DNA from: Phycisphaerales bacterium
Lineage (GTDB): Bacteria > Planctomycetota > Phycisphaerae > Phycisphaerales > UBA1924
Reading direction: 5' to 3'
Length of the DNA: 64,000 bases
Assembly (NCBI GenBank): GCA_029260265.1
Contig: JAJDDO010000024.1
Coordinates: 807,458-871,457, forward strand
Below the pieces are notes generated by a model. The model searched no databases. It was given only the letters and a program-made list of their open reading frames with translations, and was not told the DNA's origin. Positions 17,512 to 26,298 of the stretch are shown here, piece by piece (position 1 is the stretch's first letter; every line of letters starts with the position of its first letter). Both the position numbers and the translations under genes were made by a program.

Positions 17512-20436
17512 CTATTCGACCCCGACCGCGTTGGCATCGCGATCAGAGAGCATTCCGCCATCGGCCCGCAGCTTGACCGTTCCGTCACGCTTCCAGCTCC
17601 GATCGCATCGCGGTTCATCAGAGAGATCGTCAACGATCGTCTCGCCGGATTCACTGATCATGAAGCGTGACACGCCACACAGGTCCGCAAGGTCATCCAT
17701 GCAATACGCTGCGAGAACGCCCTCAGGATCCGCGACCCGGAGCCCGGCATCGAGCGGGTTGTCGATGCCGCGTGTTGCGCGGGCATCTTCAAGTATCCGC
17801 CTCGCGTTGTCGAGCAACGCGTGTGTGCCTGCCCAGCCATCGGCGGCCACAACTCCGGTTGGAGCAGGGAACCGCGTGAGGTGCACGCAATGCTCTGCAT
17901 CCTTCGGATCAATTTTGTGCAAAGCACGGAATGCCTCATCGCTTGTGTGGCACATGATCGGAGCGAGCAGTCGGCAGAGCCCATCGGTCAGGATGAACAG
18001 CGCCCGCTGGGTCTGCGTCCGTCGAGTGGAATCCGTCGCATCGCAGTAGAGTCGATCTTTAACCGCAGAGAGGTACTGCCCGCTGAGCGTCGTGTTGCAG
18101 AAGTTGTAGATCAGCTTGTGCACTTCGTGGAACGCGTATTCGTTGTACGCCTTGACCACCCGGCTGCTTAGGGCATCAAACTCAGAGAGCACCCACGCCT
18201 CAAGCGAGTGCGGATCGAACGATCCGCTCTGCTCATGGGTGTACCCGTCGAGGTTGCTGAGCATGAACCGCATCGTGTTGCGGACCTTGCGGTAGTTCTC
18301 GCCGGCGAGCTTGAAGAACTCTTCGTCCACCTTGACATCGTTCTCGTAGGCAAGTGAGCACACCCACCAGCGGAGCACATCCGCCCCGTACCGATCGAAC
18401 AAATCCTTGAGCGCAGCGCCCTTTGATTTGGACAGCTTTTTGCCGTCCTTGTCCACCATGAACCCGTGCGTGAGCAGTGTCTTGAACGCTGGCTTGCCCA
18501 TCACCCCAAGCGATGGCAGCAGCGACAGCTGGAACCACCCGCGGTGCTGATCGGATCCCTCGAGGTACAGATCGATCGGGAAGTCCTGCCCGTCCGAGCG
18601 CTGGCGCATCACCGCGTTCCACGATGATCCCGACTCGAACCACACATCGAGGATGTCGCGCCCCTTGACGAGATCGCCAAATGAAACACTGCCGTTGCGG
18701 AGCGCCTCTGGAGCATCGGCATCGCTTGATGCATCGTAATCCGCGAGCAAGAACTCGGGCGATTCCTTGAACCAGGCATCGGACCCATGCGCACGCACCA
18801 CATCGGCGACCGCTTTGGACGAGCGTTCGGTCATGAACGCGCCTCCGTCGGGCATGGTGAACGCCGGGATCGGCAATCCCCACGCACGCTGACGGCTGAT
18901 GCACCAGTCCGGGCGCGAATCGAGCATGCCACGCATGCGGTTGCGCCCCCACGCGGGCACGAACGAGACCGTGCCGCCGTCCTGGGTGGATGCGAGCGCC
19001 ATCTCACGGAGCCCCTTGTTTTCACGCTTCGTTGGCTTGTTGACATCCACAAACCACTGTTCGGTGGATCGGAAGATCACGGGTGTCTTTGTCCGCCAGT
19101 CGTGCGGGTAGCTGTGCATGAACTTCTGGGCATGGAACATATGCCCCGACTCGGTGAGCCTCTTGGCGACCAGATCGTTGGCGTCCCAGATGGACATCCC
19201 GGCGAGCCATTCCGGAGCCGTTTCATCATAAGTCCCATCGCCGAGCACCGGGCAGTACACGGGCAAGCCCACGCGCAGTCCGGTCAGGTAGTCATCGCTG
19301 CCGTGCCCCGGCGCGGTGTGCACCAAGCCCGAGCCGTCTTCGAGTGTGACATAATCGGCGCTGACGATCGTGTAGCAGCTGGTGGTATCCGCGTCGGGCT
19401 CGCCGATCGGGGTGGGGGCGTTTTCACGCAGCGGGTGCTTGTACCGCAGCCCGAGCAGCTTGGTGCCGCTGGTCGTTGCGAGCGTCTCGACATCCTCGCT
19501 CTTGGCGCCCTTGCAGACCTTGGCGACCAGTTCGGTCGCCATCACGGTGAGGTTCCCGTCGACGCGGACGAGTGAATACTCGAACTTTTCATGCACCGCA
19601 ATGGCAAGGTTGGCCGGCAGGGTCCAGGGGGTTGTCGTCCAGATCATAAAGCTCGGCTTTGAACCGGGGCGTGCGCCCTCTTCGATCCCAAACGCCTCGT
19701 ACACCGCGTCGCCGTCGGCCGCTTCGAAATCGACATACACCGACAAGTCTTCGCGTTCTTGGTATTCCAGCTCCGCATCGGCGAGCGCCGTTTCCGAAGC
19801 GATCGACCAGTGCACGGGCTTGAGGGCCTTGTACACCAGCCCTTGTGCGCACAAGCCGGAGAGCACTTCGAGCACCGACGCCTCGAAGCGCGGGTTCATC
19901 GTGAGGTACGGGTCTTTGTAATCCGCGACCGTCAAGAGGCGTTCCATCTGCCCGCTCTGAAGTTTCACCTGTTTGGCGGCGTAGCTCTGGCACTCTTTAC
20001 GCACAGCGGTTCGTCGGGTGTCATCATCGAGTGTCTCGAGCTTCTTAGCCTTGCCCGAATCAACCAGATCGGTCATCACCTTGTGCTCGATTGGCAAGCC
20101 GTGGCAGTCCCACCCAGGCACGAACGGGCAGTCGTACCCATCCATGAACTTTGATCGAGTGACAAAGTCCTTGAGACACTTGTTCATCAGGTGCCCGAGA
20201 TGGATCGAGCCGTTGGCGTACGGTGGTCCGTCGTGGAACACGAACTTCTTGCGTCCCTTGGCGGTGTCCATCATTGCCTTGTAAAGGCCTTCTTTATTCG
20301 CGAGTTTGTTCCATCGTTTGATCGATGCCTGCTCGTTCTGTACAAGGTTGGCCTTCATCGGGAAGGCGGTCTTGGGCAGGTTGAGGGATTTTTTATAGTT
20401 TGGCTTGGTTTCGTCTTTGGCTTTGGTTTCGGACAT
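17512..20436 (-). CDS. ileS: Isoleucyl-tRNA synthetase
   Basis: The 974-residue class I synthetase charges tRNA-Ile. It has the HIGH signature at 79-82 ('HLGH' after 'GPPYANGSI'), the editing domain with 'WTTTPWTLPAN', and the KMSKS loop at 667-671 ('KLSKSKG'). The C-terminus aligns by eye with the zinc finger of bacterial IleS but is degenerate: 'CDRSWKRDG' and 'LSDRDANAV' replace CxxCW and CxxC, leaving one of four Cys. The ATG has GGAGGAG 10 bases upstream. It stands as a single gene between a possible terminator and a 417-base leader region. Confidence 0.96.
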   Translation of the reverse strand: MSETKAKDETKPNYKKSLNLPKTAFPMKANLVQNEQASIKRWNKLANKEGLYKAMMDTAKGRKKFVFHDGPPYANGSIHLGHLMNKCLKDFVTRSKFMDGYDCPFVPGWDCHGLPIEHKVMTDLVDSGKAKKLETLDDDTRRTAVRKECQSYAAKQVKLQSGQMERLLTVADYKDPYLTMNPRFEASVLEVLSGLCAQGLVYKALKPVHWSIASETALADAELEYQEREDLSVYVDFEAADGDAVYEAFGIEEGARPGSKPSFMIWTTTPWTLPANLAIAVHEKFEYSLVRVDGNLTVMATELVAKVCKGAKSEDVETLATTSGTKLLGLRYKHPLRENAPTPIGEPDADTTSCYTIVSADYVTLEDGSGLVHTAPGHGSDDYLTGLRVGLPVYCPVLGDGTYDETAPEWLAGMSIWDANDLVAKRLTESGHMFHAQKFMHSYPHDWRTKTPVIFRSTEQWFVDVNKPTKRENKGLREMALASTQDGGTVSFVPAWGRNRMRGMLDSRPDWCISRQRAWGLPIPAFTMPDGGAFMTERSSKAVADVVRAHGSDAWFKESPEFLLADYDASSDADAPEALRNGSVSFGDLVKGRDILDVWFESGSSWNAVMRQRSDGQDFPIDLYLEGSDQHRGWFQLSLLPSLGVMGKPAFKTLLTHGFMVDKDGKKLSKSKGAALKDLFDRYGADVLRWWVCSLAYENDVKVDEEFFKLAGENYRKVRNTMRFMLSNLDGYTHEQSGSFDPHSLEAWVLSEFDALSSRVVKAYNEYAFHEVHKLIYNFCNTTLSGQYLSAVKDRLYCDATDSTRRTQTQRALFILTDGLCRLLAPIMCHTSDEAFRALHKIDPKDAEHCVHLTRFPAPTGVVAADGWAGTHALLDNARRILEDARATRGIDNPLDAGLRVADPEGVLAAYCMDDLADLCGVSRFMISESGETIVDDLSDEPRCDRSWKRDGTVKLRADGGMLSDRDANAVGVE

Positions 20437-20853
20437 GGCTTGACAACTCCTCCGCCGGCGAAATGCCCGCGGGTTGAATCTCTGGATGTTCAGTGGATGG
20501 GATCGGCGATCCCGGATGGCTCGGGCAAATCATCACCCCGCGAGTCGGCTGGGCACAAACGCCCGGGCCCTCAGCGGGGCATCATAATTCGGCGGCTCGA
20601 AACCACCTGGACGCGGCATGCAAACCGCTGGAACCATTTGTGTTGGGCGAATAAATCGTTCATCGCGCAAAGCATAGTCCCCAGATCGTCCATTTCCGCC
20701 TCTAGATCGCCCGAATCCACGAAAAAACCCGGACGAATCCGGGTCGAGAATGATCAGAATGCGGTGACGCACGGCCATGCCTCTATTTCTGGCGCACCCC
20801 GTAGCAATGGTCCTCGACCATTCAGCCGAATAGTCACCGCGTGGGATGCAAGT
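20437..20853. other. 417-base intergenic region with two inverted repeats and a terminator
   Basis: No gene is supported here. The region contains the ileS ribosome site, an inverted repeat GGGATC-ggc-GATCCC (20499-20513) and a nested hairpin. The nested hairpin has outer arms CCCCGC 20536-20541 and GCGGGG 20574-20579, and inner arms GGGC/GCCC around ACAAAC. A strong minus-strand terminator lies at 20722-20744. A short minus-strand open frame spans the terminator and is not credible. A small RNA ending at the terminator is possible but unproven. Confidence 0.5.
20722..20744 (-). terminator. Rho-independent terminator downstream of the unknown gene at 20854
   Basis: On the minus strand a perfect 7-bp stem (ACCCGGA/TCCGGGT) closes a TTCG loop and runs into six T. 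It lies about 110 bases after the stop of the 192-residue unknown gene. Confidence 0.88.
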
Positions 20854-21432
20854 TTAGAGATGCTCAAACACCGATTGCGTCCGAAGGATCAACCCTTCGC
20901 GGGCAATGAGGTGGTAGCTCTGGGTCTGGATCTCGGTCGCCAGTCGTTGGATATCGAGTATGCTCATGCACGGGCCGACCTCATCGGTCCAGCGGTGGAC
21001 AAGCGCCTCTTCCTCACGGGCGAACTCATCGAGCTCGTCGTAGTTGGTTCGGTACAGGCTCTCGCTGAGTTGCTCTGTCTGGACACTGGTCATGTAGTTG
21101 AGCTTGGATCGTGCGAACTGGTGCTCAAACTCGCGTTCGCCTGCACACAAGAATCGTTCCACGATCCCGGTCTCGGGCAGCCCGCCAGGCATTTCGGTCA
21201 CGATCTCGACGGCACACGCACCAGAAATCTCGAACCGGCACGCGTGGGCACCGGGCATCAGCCATCCCTCAAAGGAATAGGGCCCGAACTGGATATGCCT
21301 GCGATCGCGGATATCGAACAGCTCGGGGTGTACCGGGCGGGAGTAGAGGGCCGCGTGGTAGTTCTGAAGGCTCGATGTTTTCGCGGATGTGCTGCTTGGT
21401 GTGTTTGAAAACGATGATTGGATCTGGGCCAT
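20854..21432 (-). CDS. Conserved protein of unknown function (possibly DUF2617 family)
   Basis: This 192-residue soluble protein has a Ser/Thr-rich start, then 'LYSRPVHPELFDIRDRRHI', a beta-rich middle ('RFEISGACAVEIVTE') and an acidic helical end. The 'Y-x-R-x-x-HPELF' opening is one I associate with planctomycete proteins annotated as DUF2617, but I cannot confirm this. There is no signal peptide or membrane segment. AAGGA precedes the ATG. It diverges from the HEAT-like gene and is followed by a terminator at 20722-20744. Function unknown. Confidence 0.65.
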   Translation of the reverse strand: MAQIQSSFSNTPSSTSAKTSSLQNYHAALYSRPVHPELFDIRDRRHIQFGPYSFEGWLMPGAHACRFEISGACAVEIVTEMPGGLPETGIVERFLCAGEREFEHQFARSKLNYMTSVQTEQLSESLYRTNYDELDEFAREEEALVHRWTDEVGPCMSILDIQRLATEIQTQSYHLIAREGLILRTQSVFEHL

Positions 21433-21681
21433 GGATTCCTTCCATGCCTGTCACACCCGGGCGGAGCCCCCGGATATGGGTGGATGATGTGGCCAAGTCG
21501 AGTCGTCACCGCATCCTGAGCGATGGGCTGTTCACGATGCACCCGAGGGAACTGTCCCGAGGACCCTGTACTGCGGATGCAAGCATGGTGTGAATCAACC
21601 CTCAACTTTGCAAGTGCACAAGATATTCGATTCCACCATGATCAATCCACTACAAATAGTGCATTTGGGAAAGATTTCTCC

Positions 21682-21687
21682 TATACT
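21682..21687 (+). promoter_or_regulatory. Possible -10 element (TATACT) of the HEAT-like gene
   Basis: TATACT lies about 28 bases upstream of the proposed TTG start at 21715. No good -35 box is seen. If used, transcription would begin near 21694, which rules out the longer open frame that starts at 21523. Confidence 0.35.
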
Positions 21688-21714
21688 CATGGCGACCGAT
21701 TGAAGGAACTGCAG

Positions 21715-23838
21715 TTGAAGAACAGCCATCCACATCAAGAATCACTCGAGCGCATTGTGCGCAAACTGCCGTTGCGACAACAAGTTGCTGCGCTTGGGGA
21801 TGCGATTCTTGTTGCACCTATCCACGAACGCGATGCCCATGCATGGCGGTTGATAGAAATTGCAGGTTTGGCCACCAAAGACAAGGCGAATGCCCACGCT
21901 TCGAGCCCACTTGAACTCCTTACCGGCGTCGGCGGGCGATGGCGGGCTCGATTTGCGGATGAGGCGTTGCTTGCTTTGGCTCGTGGTTGGCTTCAGCTTT
22001 CTGACCCGGTCCGCAAGGTCGCTGTTTCACTCGGGCGTCAGCGTTGGATTGATGTTGTGCAGCGGCTCAAGGATGATCCGACTCCGGGAGCGAGGCTCGC
22101 GGCGGTGGCGGTTGCCGAAGATACCGCGGATCCCGCATTCGGTCCCGTGGTCTGCGAGATGCTCTGTGATGAACAGCAGAGTGTTCGAGTTGCAGCAGAC
22201 CGTGCGTTGCTTCGGCTCTGCGTGACCATGCTCGAGCACCTCCCGCGTGCGATGCTCGGCGACGAACTCGCCGAGTTGGCCGCTCGCCCGAAGGTCACGC
22301 TGCACGCCGACCCCAAGGTGATCGAGCTCGAGCGATGCACGCTGTTTGAATCCATCGCCGACGCTGCCTGGTCATTTTCTTCACACCGATGCCGATCGGC
22401 ATTGCTCGCAGCGTTGTTGCTGATGGATCGCGCTGCGCAGACCCCGATGGAGCACGCCGCCTCAAACAAAATGCGTCGATTGCTCGCCCAGAACCAGCAC
22501 CCGAGCCATTCGCCGATGCGGACCGTGCTCCGCCGATCCGCGGTCCCGATTCTCCGCGAGCGTGCGCTGCGGTGGGTGGTGATTGGTCCGCTCACACAAG
22601 CAGCTTCAGATCGGCTCTTGATCGCAGAAACCCTCGAAGAGCACCAGGTCGTGCTCGAGCACGCCACCCTTGGTGCCCGTCCAAAGCGGGGCGAGCGACT
22701 GGGCGCGATCCGCCACAACTCGAGGGTCATCGGCGGGAAACCGACGGTGGAAGAGAACGGATTTTTGCCCACGCCTCGCGTGTTTGCCATGCTTGATGAG
22801 CGATCAAGGGTCGGGCTGCTCAGGCTGATGCACTATGCGGGCACCGATGAACCGACTCGGCGGTTGTACATCGACGCAGCACTCGGCGATGAGTCGCCAT
22901 GCGTTCGACGCCATGCAGCACAACTGGCAGACGGGGCAGATCTGGTCGATTTTCTCTATGACCAGAACGATTCGATCGCGCGCGGGGTCGCCGTCCGGTG
23001 GTCCAGCGTTGGGTTGCAACCGGTGGAGTTTGCCAAGCCCGCGTGGGCGCACCGCGACAAGATCACACGCGTCAATCTTCGATCGGCCAACTCCTGGGTT
23101 CGGCGGGTAGCACGCGAGGAAGCCGAGCGCATCTCGCCCTGGCAGCTCGAATCGCCGGCATCTCGGCTTCACGCCCGCAGGATGCACGCCAAGGACCCCG
23201 GCGGCTTTGTCCGGCTCATCCGGGATCGGCTCACCGATCCAGACACCTGCTGCGACGGGCTGATGCTTGTGCGGGCGTTGGGGCTTCACAAACGATTCGA
23301 GCTCGATTTGATCGGTATTGTGCAAGACGAAACCGCGGATGCCAAAACGCTGGCAACAGCTGTCTGCGCACTCGGGCAGGTGGACACCGATTCAGCACGC
23401 CGAATGATCCGTCAATCGCTCACGCATAAGGATGATCGTGTGCGTGCAAACGCGGTCGAGGCGATTGATGAATCGCCAGCGGTGATCCTTGAACTCAAGG
23501 ACGATCCTTCGCATCGCGTACGCGCCAACGCGATCCGCCGGGTGATCTCTTTGGGATCCTCCAAGGACCCAAACAACGCACGCGATGCGGGTGATGGGCT
23601 GGTTTCCATGCTCGATGACAAACGCATCGAGCATCGGCTCGCGGGCGCGTGGGCGGCGCAACGCACCGTGGTCACCGCTGCCCGTGGGGTGCTGGGCACC
23701 ACCTGGAACCCGCTCGTCGAGAGGATCACACACCTCGCGGTCGATGACAAAGATGAACAAGTCCGTGATCGGGCGTCGCGGTGTGCCAATCGGTTGCTCG
23801 TCGAGATCGAGGCTGAGAACGCAGAGAGGGTACGCTGA
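21715..23838 (+). CDS. Large HEAT-repeat-like protein
   Basis: The 707-residue, all-helical protein contains repeated two-helix units with the HEAT pattern, for example 'PGARLAAVAVAEDTADPAF', 'VRVAADRALLRLCVTML' and 'DDRVRANAVEAIDESPA'. They are clearest at about 100-180 and 560-640. There is no signal peptide or enzyme motif. The proposed start is the TTG at 21715 because AAGGA lies 7 bases upstream and a -10-like box lies just before; an ATG at 21523 would add 64 residues of low-complexity sequence. The stop overlaps the next start as TGATG. A scaffolding or protein-binding role is inferred. Confidence 0.6.
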   Translation: MKNSHPHQESLERIVRKLPLRQQVAALGDAILVAPIHERDAHAWRLIEIAGLATKDKANAHASSPLELLTGVGGRWRARFADEALLALARGWLQLSDPVRKVAVSLGRQRWIDVVQRLKDDPTPGARLAAVAVAEDTADPAFGPVVCEMLCDEQQSVRVAADRALLRLCVTMLEHLPRAMLGDELAELAARPKVTLHADPKVIELERCTLFESIADAAWSFSSHRCRSALLAALLLMDRAAQTPMEHAASNKMRRLLAQNQHPSHSPMRTVLRRSAVPILRERALRWVVIGPLTQAASDRLLIAETLEEHQVVLEHATLGARPKRGERLGAIRHNSRVIGGKPTVEENGFLPTPRVFAMLDERSRVGLLRLMHYAGTDEPTRRLYIDAALGDESPCVRRHAAQLADGADLVDFLYDQNDSIARGVAVRWSSVGLQPVEFAKPAWAHRDKITRVNLRSANSWVRRVAREEAERISPWQLESPASRLHARRMHAKDPGGFVRLIRDRLTDPDTCCDGLMLVRALGLHKRFELDLIGIVQDETADAKTLATAVCALGQVDTDSARRMIRQSLTHKDDRVRANAVEAIDESPAVILELKDDPSHRVRANAIRRVISLGSSKDPNNARDAGDGLVSMLDDKRIEHRLAGAWAAQRTVVTAARGVLGTTWNPLVERITHLAVDDKDEQVRDRASRCANRLLVEIEAENAERVR

Positions 23839-24161
23839 TGCAGATTGATGCCCATGTCCCCGTCGTGTTCCCGGCTTCACCCGCACCGGTTGCCCAAGAT
23901 TCGGGCAACTTCCCGATCGGGCTTTTCGGCTTGGGGTTGGTCCTGATCGTGGTCGCGGGTGTTGTTTTCTCACACCGGCGCGCTCGGCGGATGGACCCGC
24001 GCGAACTCGCGTTCCGAAAAATCGTTCACAAGCTCGGATACTCTCGATCACAGATTAAAAAACTGCGGCAATCATCGATCAAAGCAGGGCTGAGCTCTCC
24101 GGTCGGGCTGGTGATGAGCCCTTCAATCTGCGCCCATGAGCTCTTGAATGGCTCTCAATAA
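23838..24161 (+). CDS. Small single-pass membrane protein, unknown
   Basis: The 107-residue protein has one membrane helix at about 28-45 ('GLFGLGLVLIVVAGVVFSH') followed by a basic cytoplasmic tail ('HRRARRMDPRELAFRK') and a helical end. By the positive-inside rule the N-terminus is outside. The start overlaps the HEAT-like gene stop (TGATG), so the two are translationally coupled and the small protein may tether the HEAT protein to the membrane (inference). No family recognised. Confidence 0.65.
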   Translation: MQIDAHVPVVFPASPAPVAQDSGNFPIGLFGLGLVLIVVAGVVFSHRRARRMDPRELAFRKIVHKLGYSRSQIKKLRQSSIKAGLSSPVGLVMSPSICAHELLNGSQ

Positions 24162-24195
24162 GATACAGAACCGTTGATCGAAAGCGTTGGGTTGA

Positions 24196-25506
24196 TCACT
24201 GCCCTTCGATGGTCAACGGCGTATGTCCAGATTTTTCGATCCGTTCGGCTGCCATCTTCTCCCAACCCGATCCGAGCTCGCCCTCAGGATCGGGCGGCAC
24301 AATATCAACCCGCTTTTGCCCGAGGGTTGCTTCACCGGAACGCACGCGGTCTTGGAACGCTCGGCATTCGCTCAGAAGCCGATCGAGGATTTCATCCTCG
24401 CCAACGGTTGCGACCTTTTCGCCTTGCACATAGATGATGCCCTTGCGATCGCCCGCAAAGACCGCGACATCCGCGCCCTCTGCCTCGCCCGGACCGTTGA
24501 CCACGCACCCCATGACCGCGACCTTCATCGGGACGACGATCTCCGCCGAGAGCTTCTCGTTGACCTCTTGGACGAGTGTGAAAAGGTCGACTTGGATTCT
24601 GCCGCAGGTCGGGCACGCGATCAGCTCGGCCCCGATGCGTTCACGCAACCCGAGTGTGTAAAGCAGCTCGAGCCCGTCTTCGACCTCAAAGATCGGATCA
24701 TTCGCGTACGAAATGCGGATGGTGTCACCCACCCCGTTGGCCATCAAGGTGCCAAGAGCAACCACCGAGCGGATGCACCCGGTCTCCTTTGGCCCCGCGT
24801 GCGTCACGCCGAGGTGCAAAGGGTGGGGGAATCGCTTGGCGATCTCGGTGTAGGCGTCGATCACCAACGCCGCGTCCATTGACTTGGCACTGATCGCGAT
24901 GTCAAAGAAATCCCGCTCGTAAAAGATATCAAGATACTCTTCGAGCTTGGCGATCATGATGGCGAGCATGTACCCGTGCTTGTTCTCGCTAAAGACCGCG
25001 CCGAGTTCTTTGGCGCGGGCCTGCTTGTCCTTGCGTTCGATGATCGAGCCTTCGTTGACGCCGATGCGGATGGGGATACTCGCATCCTTGCACGCGTCGA
25101 TGACCTGCTCGACCTGAGCGCGGTCGTTGATGTTGCCTGGGTTGAGCCGGATCTTGTGCACGCCCGCCTCGACGGCTTCGAGCGCACGCTTGAAATGAAA
25201 ATGCACATCGGCGACGATCGGCACGGTGGTCTGCCGAAGGATCTCGGCGAGTGCCTCGGTGTCTTTTTTCTCAGGCACGGCGACGCGGACAATGTCAGCG
25301 CCCGCTGCGGTCAGCTTGTGGATCTCGGCGACGCACTTATCAATCGTGTGCGTGTACCCGGCGGTCATGGTCTGGACGCTGATCGGGGCCGCGGCCTTGG
25401 ACCCGTCCGCCATCGGATGATCTACTGGCAGACCTCCGCCGATGCGGATGATCCCGGTACGGGTGTCCCCAAGGGCAATTTGGCGGTTTGGCGTGCGTGG
25501 TTGCAT
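24196..25506 (-). CDS. ispG: 4-hydroxy-3-methylbut-2-en-1-yl diphosphate synthase (IspG/GcpE)
   Basis: The 436-residue protein has the IspG TIM-barrel opening ('PISVQTMT', 'GADIVRVAVP', 'ADVHFHFKRALEA') and the [4Fe-4S] ligands C298 and C301 ('CPTCGR') and C334 with E341 ('GCVVNGPGEAE'). It converts MEcPP to HMBPP in the MEP isoprenoid pathway using reduced flavodoxin or ferredoxin. It is the compact bacterial form without the plant-type insertion. AGGA precedes the ATG. It lies 9 bases after the zinc-ribbon membrane gene on the same strand, which suggests co-transcription. Confidence 0.95.
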   Translation of the reverse strand: MQPRTPNRQIALGDTRTGIIRIGGGLPVDHPMADGSKAAAPISVQTMTAGYTHTIDKCVAEIHKLTAAGADIVRVAVPEKKDTEALAEILRQTTVPIVADVHFHFKRALEAVEAGVHKIRLNPGNINDRAQVEQVIDACKDASIPIRIGVNEGSIIERKDKQARAKELGAVFSENKHGYMLAIMIAKLEEYLDIFYERDFFDIAISAKSMDAALVIDAYTEIAKRFPHPLHLGVTHAGPKETGCIRSVVALGTLMANGVGDTIRISYANDPIFEVEDGLELLYTLGLRERIGAELIACPTCGRIQVDLFTLVQEVNEKLSAEIVVPMKVAVMGCVVNGPGEAEGADVAVFAGDRKGIIYVQGEKVATVGEDEILDRLLSECRAFQDRVRSGEATLGQKRVDIVPPDPEGELGSGWEKMAAERIEKSGHTPLTIEGQ

Positions 25507-25515
25507 GGATGGATC

Positions 25516-26298
25516 CTAGGTCGGCATGGGTGATCTGGTTGGGCTCGAGAGGCACCGGGCGGGATGATTGCGGAACTTGCACCTCCTCAGCCCGAGGTAC
25601 GCGAACAACTCAAAGAACACAAACCCCGCAGGGATTCCAAGCACGATCGGTCCGAAAACAAAGACCCTGATCAATAATTGGGTGAAAGCAGAGTCAAGAG
25701 TGAACCGGATGGAGAGTCCCTCGATGACGATCCCCGCAGCCGCACCAAACGCGATGCTCATCATCGAAATCACCCATCCAGCGCACCCGTGGGCGACAAG
25801 AGTCCAAGACCCGTTCCAGTCGAGACGCATCTTTCGTTTGCGGGCGATGTACCGAAGCCCGATCGCTTCGATGCTCGTGAGGGTGAAGAGCACGATCCAC
25901 CCAATGGTGAGTCCAAATACAACAGAAGCCGCGAGCACCGCCAAGAATATCGAGAGATCGACAAGAAGAAACGGGAGAGATCCAATCAATACCGCGGTGA
26001 GAATGCCAACAGCCAACAGAGCCGATGCCAGATCGACCCCGCGGGTGTCATGGATTATCAATGATTCAAGCGTCCGCATTGGGTGCCTCGCGGTTATCCA
26101 CCATGTCGCGTATAAACTCCGCAGGCAGGGCTTGCGTTGCCAAGGCGTCCCCGCGCGGGATTGGATGCTCTCGACGATCGGTTTGCCGCACTCCGGGCAC
26201 GGCCCGCCGGGGTCAAGGTCCTCAATCACATACCCACACCGCTCGCACAAGAGCGTGAGTGGATCCATCGGGTCGAAGTTTGGCTGCGGGTCATCCAT
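25516..26298 (-). CDS. Zinc-ribbon membrane protein, paralog 2
   Basis: The 260-residue protein begins with a short zinc ribbon of two CxxC knuckles ('LCERCGYVIEDLDPGGPCPECG') and then has five or so hydrophobic segments. The chosen ATG at 26298 has AGGAA 8 bases upstream and overlaps the stop of its upstream paralog by 8 bases. It matches the neighbour in the ribbon, in the 'GKPIVES' segment and in overall layout, so the two arose by tandem duplication. Function unknown; the ribbon may bind protein or nucleic acid at the cytoplasmic face. Confidence 0.72.
   Translation of the reverse strand: MDDPQPNFDPMDPLTLLCERCGYVIEDLDPGGPCPECGKPIVESIQSRAGTPWQRKPCLRSLYATWWITARHPMRTLESLIIHDTRGVDLASALLAVGILTAVLIGSLPFLLVDLSIFLAVLAASVVFGLTIGWIVLFTLTSIEAIGLRYIARKRKMRLDWNGSWTLVAHGCAGWVISMMSIAFGAAAGIVIEGLSIRFTLDSAFTQLLIRVFVFGPIVLGIPAGFVFFELFAYLGLRRCKFRNHPARCLSSPTRSPMPT

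Noticed and set aside
20591-20610. T-arm-like sequence suggesting a tRNA or tmRNA
   Set aside because: No acceptor, D or anticodon stem can be formed on either strand, and no tmRNA tag or end is present.
20533-20778. Minus-strand 81-codon open frame in the ileS leader region
   Set aside because: It spans a rho-independent terminator and has no ribosome site or recognisable domain.
21523-21714. N-terminal extension of the HEAT-like gene from an ATG at 21523
   Set aside because: The extension has no repeat character, no ribosome site, and contains a TATACT box; a TTG with AAGGA at 21715 fits better.
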